Shown here in pieces: positions 7,964 through 9,716 of a DNA stretch of 9,716 nt. This stretch comes from Micrococcales bacterium (lineage in GTDB: Bacteria > Actinomycetota > Actinomycetes > S36-B12). A program made the translations under genes and the position numbers. The notes beneath the pieces were generated by a model that saw only the letters and a program-made list of their open reading frames with translations, searched no databases and was not told the DNA's origin. The stretch is from positions 1 through 9,716 of the forward strand of contig NZLD01000068.1 of NCBI GenBank assembly GCA_002694095.1, in the 5' to 3' direction. Numbering within the stretch: the stretch's first letter is position 1; each line of letters opens with the position of its first letter.

Positions 7964-8019
7964 TGACAGACTGTCAGTGACAGACTGCCGGAGAAAGACT
8001 GCCGCTGACAGTCTGTCCG
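7964..8019. repeat. Four 14-bp tandem repeats with palindromic outer units
   Basis: Four units start exactly 14 bp apart at 7964, 7978, 7992 and 8006: TGACAGACTGTCAG, TGACAGACTGCCGG, AGAAAGACTGCCGC and TGACAGTCTGTCCG. Unit 1 holds a perfect 6-1-6 palindrome TGACAG-A-CTGTCA (7964-7976), and unit 4 a 5-1-5 palindrome GACAG-T-CTGTC. Units 1 and 4 are reverse complements over 12 bp (7965-7976 against 8006-8017), which permits a hairpin with a 29-base loop. The array is in the noncoding gap before the DUF349 gene. It looks like a repeated protein-binding site or an RNA structure; the role is inferred, the repeats themselves are plain. Confidence 0.85.
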
Positions 8020-8060
8020 CGGCGGTAGGGCCGTCGAGTGGACCAGGCGAGGGCAGTGCG

Positions 8061-8078
8061 AGAGGGATCTAGAGGGAT
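8061..8078 (+). promoter_or_regulatory. Doubled ribosome-binding-like motif before the DUF349 start
   Basis: AGAGGGAT appears twice, at 8061-8068 and 8071-8078, separated by CT. The second copy puts AGAGGG 4 bases before the GTG at 8081 and 10 bases before the in-frame GTG at 8087, so either GTG could be used. The first copy is too far away for the start at 8081 and may be a standby site or chance. Confidence 0.45.
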
Positions 8079-8080
8079 AC

Positions 8081-9442
8081 GTGGACGTGACGACTGACGA
8101 CGAGGGCACGACGGGTGCGCAGTCGCCCGTTCCTACCCCGGCCGCCCTGCGTCGCCCCACGGGACCGACGCGGCCAACCTCCGATGCTCCAACCATCGCA
8201 GTCGCGGACGCTCCGAGCCCGAGCATGGCCTTCGGGCGGGCCGAGGCCGACGGCACGATCTACCTGCTGGCTCCGGACGGCGAGGTGGCCGTGGGACAGT
8301 ACGCCGCTGGCACCCCTGACGAAGGGCTGGCGTTCTTCGCTCGCAAATACGACGACCTTGTCGTGGAAATCGATCTCGTCGCGACGCGACTGGCCGACGG
8401 CCGCGCCAAGCCCGATCAGGCGCGGGCCGCTATCGCCCGCGTTCGCCAATGCCTAGAGGAACGTTCGTACGTGGGAGACGTGTCCGCTCTGTCCGCCAAG
8501 GTCGATGCAGCGGAAGCCGAACTGGAGTCGGCGGTAGTACGGCAGGCGGAGCACCGCAAGCGAGTGCGCGAGGAGACGAAGGCGGCGCGCGAGGCGCTGA
8601 TAACCGAAGCCGAAGCGCTGTCGGATTCCACCTCCTGGAAGTCAACATCCGAGCGATACTCCGCAATGGTTGAGGAGTGGAAGGCGCTCCCCCGTTCTGA
8701 TCGCTCCCTGGAACAGGACCTGTGGAAGCGCCTTAGTTCCGCTCGTGCGAGCTTTGATAAGCGCCGCCGTGCGCACTTCGCGCAACTCGACTCACAACGC
8801 AAGGAAGCCGTTGCGGCCAAGCGTGAACTGATCACCAAGGCCGAGGCCTTGGCAGACTCAACGGATTGGGGGCCGACCACGCGCGCATTCCGCTCATTAA
8901 TGGACCAGTGGAAGCGAGCCCCGCGGGGATCGCGCTCGGACGAGGACAAACTGTGGAAGAAGTTCAAGGCCGCACAGGATTCCTTCTATTCCGCAATGAA
9001 GGCCGCTGACGCCGCGAAAGATGCCGAACTTGCACCGAACGTCGAAATGAAGGAAGCACTAGTCGTCAAGGGGGAGGCACTGCTCCCGCTGGACGGATCG
9101 ACAGACCTCGGCCAGGTCAAGCGCCAACTTCGCTCCATCCAAGAGCAGTGGGACAAAGCCGGTGACCTGCCGCGCAGCGATCGTTCGCGATTGGAATCGC
9201 GGCTCAAGAAGGTCGAGGATGCGGTGCGCAAGGCGGAGTCGAGCGCCTGGGACCGCGACGACCCCGATAAGCGAGCCCGGGCAGAGTCCACCGCGAATGC
9301 TTTCACGGATGCACTGGCCAAGCAGGAAGCCGATCTCGAGCAAGCCCGCGCCGCCGGCGATGAGCGAGCAGTGCGCAAACTGGAGCAGTCCATCGAGAGC
9401 ACCCGGGCGCTACTTGAGGCAGCCCAACGAATCGCCCAATAG
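8081..9442 (+). CDS. DUF349 repeat protein, coiled, function unknown
   Basis: This 453-residue soluble protein has a Pro/Ala/Thr-rich, probably disordered start (1-50) and a conserved-looking head FGRAEADGTIYLLAPDGEVAVG (51-72). Next comes a helical segment with EEGL-like and RKYDDLVVEIDL wording (80-170), then three helical DUF349 repeats at about 175-240, 245-320 and 325-392. The repeats share a pattern of Trp, a helix ending WK or WD, a P-R turn, and LWK.F..A...F: W186/W200/W215, W263/W277/W292 and W357 mark them. The C-terminus (400-453) is a charged coiled coil. Lys/Arg and Glu/Ala are abundant; no signal peptide or membrane span is present. The GTG at 8081 is preferred from the adjacent AGAGGG; GTG 8087 is possible. 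Homologues sit beside relA and the isomerase gene in other actinobacteria such as Streptomyces. No biochemical function is established to my knowledge. It converges on relA with a 61-bp gap. Confidence 0.9.
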   Translation: MDVTTDDEGTTGAQSPVPTPAALRRPTGPTRPTSDAPTIAVADAPSPSMAFGRAEADGTIYLLAPDGEVAVGQYAAGTPDEGLAFFARKYDDLVVEIDLVATRLADGRAKPDQARAAIARVRQCLEERSYVGDVSALSAKVDAAEAELESAVVRQAEHRKRVREETKAAREALITEAEALSDSTSWKSTSERYSAMVEEWKALPRSDRSLEQDLWKRLSSARASFDKRRRAHFAQLDSQRKEAVAAKRELITKAEALADSTDWGPTTRAFRSLMDQWKRAPRGSRSDEDKLWKKFKAAQDSFYSAMKAADAAKDAELAPNVEMKEALVVKGEALLPLDGSTDLGQVKRQLRSIQEQWDKAGDLPRSDRSRLESRLKKVEDAVRKAESSAWDRDDPDKRARAESTANAFTDALAKQEADLEQARAAGDERAVRKLEQSIESTRALLEAAQRIAQ

Positions 9443-9503
9443 AGACACCGGCCTAGCCCCACACGTCCTCGTCGGTCAGGTGCCCGCCACAGTTGTGCCC
9501 GGC
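9443..9503. other. Convergent gap between the DUF349 gene and relA
   Basis: The two genes end tail to tail 61 bp apart, where a bidirectional terminator would be expected. I find no stable stem followed by T on either strand. A 9-bp direct repeat CCGGCCTAG lies at each end (9448-9456 and 9499-9507); the second copy contains the relA stop codon. Termination may be Rho-dependent, or transcripts may overlap. Confidence 0.5.
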
Positions 9504-9716
9504 CTAGACGCGGTACGCGTCGTAAACACCCTCGACGGTCCGCACGGTCTTCAATACAGATCCCAAATGTTTCGGGTCGGCCATCTCGAAGGTGAACCTC
9601 GAGGTCGCGATCCTGTCCCGCGTCGTGGTAACCGACGCACTCAGGATGTTCACGTGCGTATCCGACAGGGCGCGCGTGATGTCGGCCAGCAACCGGGAAC
9701 GGTCGAGCGCCTCGAC
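9504..9716 (-). CDS. relA: RelA/SpoT-family (p)ppGpp synthetase/hydrolase, C-terminal 70 residues (ACT domain)
   Basis: Bifunctional Rel enzymes make and degrade (p)ppGpp in response to uncharged tRNA at the ribosome. Only the end of the gene is inside the window: the frame is open to the right edge, and the upstream hydrolase, synthetase and TGS domains are not visible. The segment reads [18 protein letters not shown], then [29 protein letters not shown] and EGVYDAYRV at the stop, which is the C-terminal ACT (regulatory) domain wording of actinobacterial Rel proteins. The position next to the DUF349 and isomerase genes agrees with the relA locus of actinobacteria. The short C-terminal end after YRV is normal. 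The stop is TAG. Identification rests on 70 residues plus context; an unrelated ACT-domain protein is unlikely. Confidence 0.9.
   Translation of the reverse strand, partial: VEALDRSRLLADITRALSDTHVNILSASVTTTRDRIATSRFTFEMADPKHLGSVLKTVRTVEGVYDAYRV

Larger units (their letters stand above)
7945..8080. other. 136-bp gap between the isomerase and DUF349 genes
   Basis: The gap separates two genes on the same strand. It holds the four 14-bp repeats (7964-8019) and a doubled AGAGGGAT (8061-8078) before the DUF349 start. I see no run of T after the inverted repeat and no convincing -35/-10 pair; CTGACA (8005-8010) with TAGGGC (8026-8031) is only a poor match at 15-bp spacing. Whether the DUF349 gene has its own promoter cannot be decided from sequence alone. 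Confidence 0.5.

Noticed and set aside
7964..8019. 14-bp array as a CRISPR
   Set aside because: Units are far shorter than CRISPR repeats, directly abut without spacers, and no cas gene is nearby.
7964..8019. Inverted repeat as an intrinsic terminator
   Set aside because: There is no T-run after either arm, and the loop is long.
7090..8256. Minus-strand open frame (388 codons) opposite the isomerase and the repeat gap
   Set aside because: It covers the isomerase gene in antisense, runs through the noncoding repeats and has no domain signature.
9448..9507. 9-bp direct repeats as target-site duplication of a mobile element
   Set aside because: The 42 bp between them hold no inverted ends or transposase, and one copy is part of the relA coding end; chance is likely.

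Overview
The window is a high-G+C stretch that looks like an actinobacterial (Actinomycetota) chromosome. The evidence is the gene content and order, the family-specific wording of the proteins (for example a GIAFGWDRI motif 3 in AspRS and an ITGFPAG start on the metallo-hydrolase), frequent GTG/TTG starts, and tight gene packing. The order relA - DUF349 - peptidyl-prolyl isomerase - metallo-hydrolase - hisS - aspS - rarA - small membrane protein - alaS is a compacted version of an arrangement known from mycobacteria and streptomycetes. The genus cannot be told from this window.

Layout. Positions 1-6925 hold six minus-strand genes, read from right to left: a glyoxalase-II-like metallo-beta-lactamase-fold hydrolase, hisS, aspS, rarA, a small single-span membrane protein, and the first 517 codons of alaS, which runs off the left edge. 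They overlap or lie at most 12 bp apart, so they look like one operon read from the 191-bp divergent region 6926-7116. On the plus strand from that region come a membrane-anchored cyclophilin-type peptidyl-prolyl isomerase (7117-7944), a 136-bp gap with four 14-bp tandem repeats (7964-8019), and a DUF349 repeat protein (8081-9442). At the right edge the last 70 codons of a RelA/SpoT-type (p)ppGpp synthetase/hydrolase enter on the minus strand, convergent with the DUF349 gene.

How the genes fit together. Three aminoacyl-tRNA synthetases (His, Asp, Ala) sit next to the enzyme that answers uncharged tRNA with (p)ppGpp, together with a replication-fork maintenance ATPase. AspRS carries His31, a residue linked to non-discriminating enzymes, so the organism may make Asn-tRNA(Asn) indirectly through an amidotransferase. 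DUF349 has no established function that I know of; its fixed company here is the main open biological question.

This is mainly an ordinary housekeeping region. I found no mobile element, CRISPR array, RNA gene or defence system, and no clear new system. The items most worth a second look are the 14-bp repeat block with its 12-bp inverted repeat, the DUF349 protein, the four-cysteine set in HisRS, and the hexapeptide-repeat tail of the small membrane protein.
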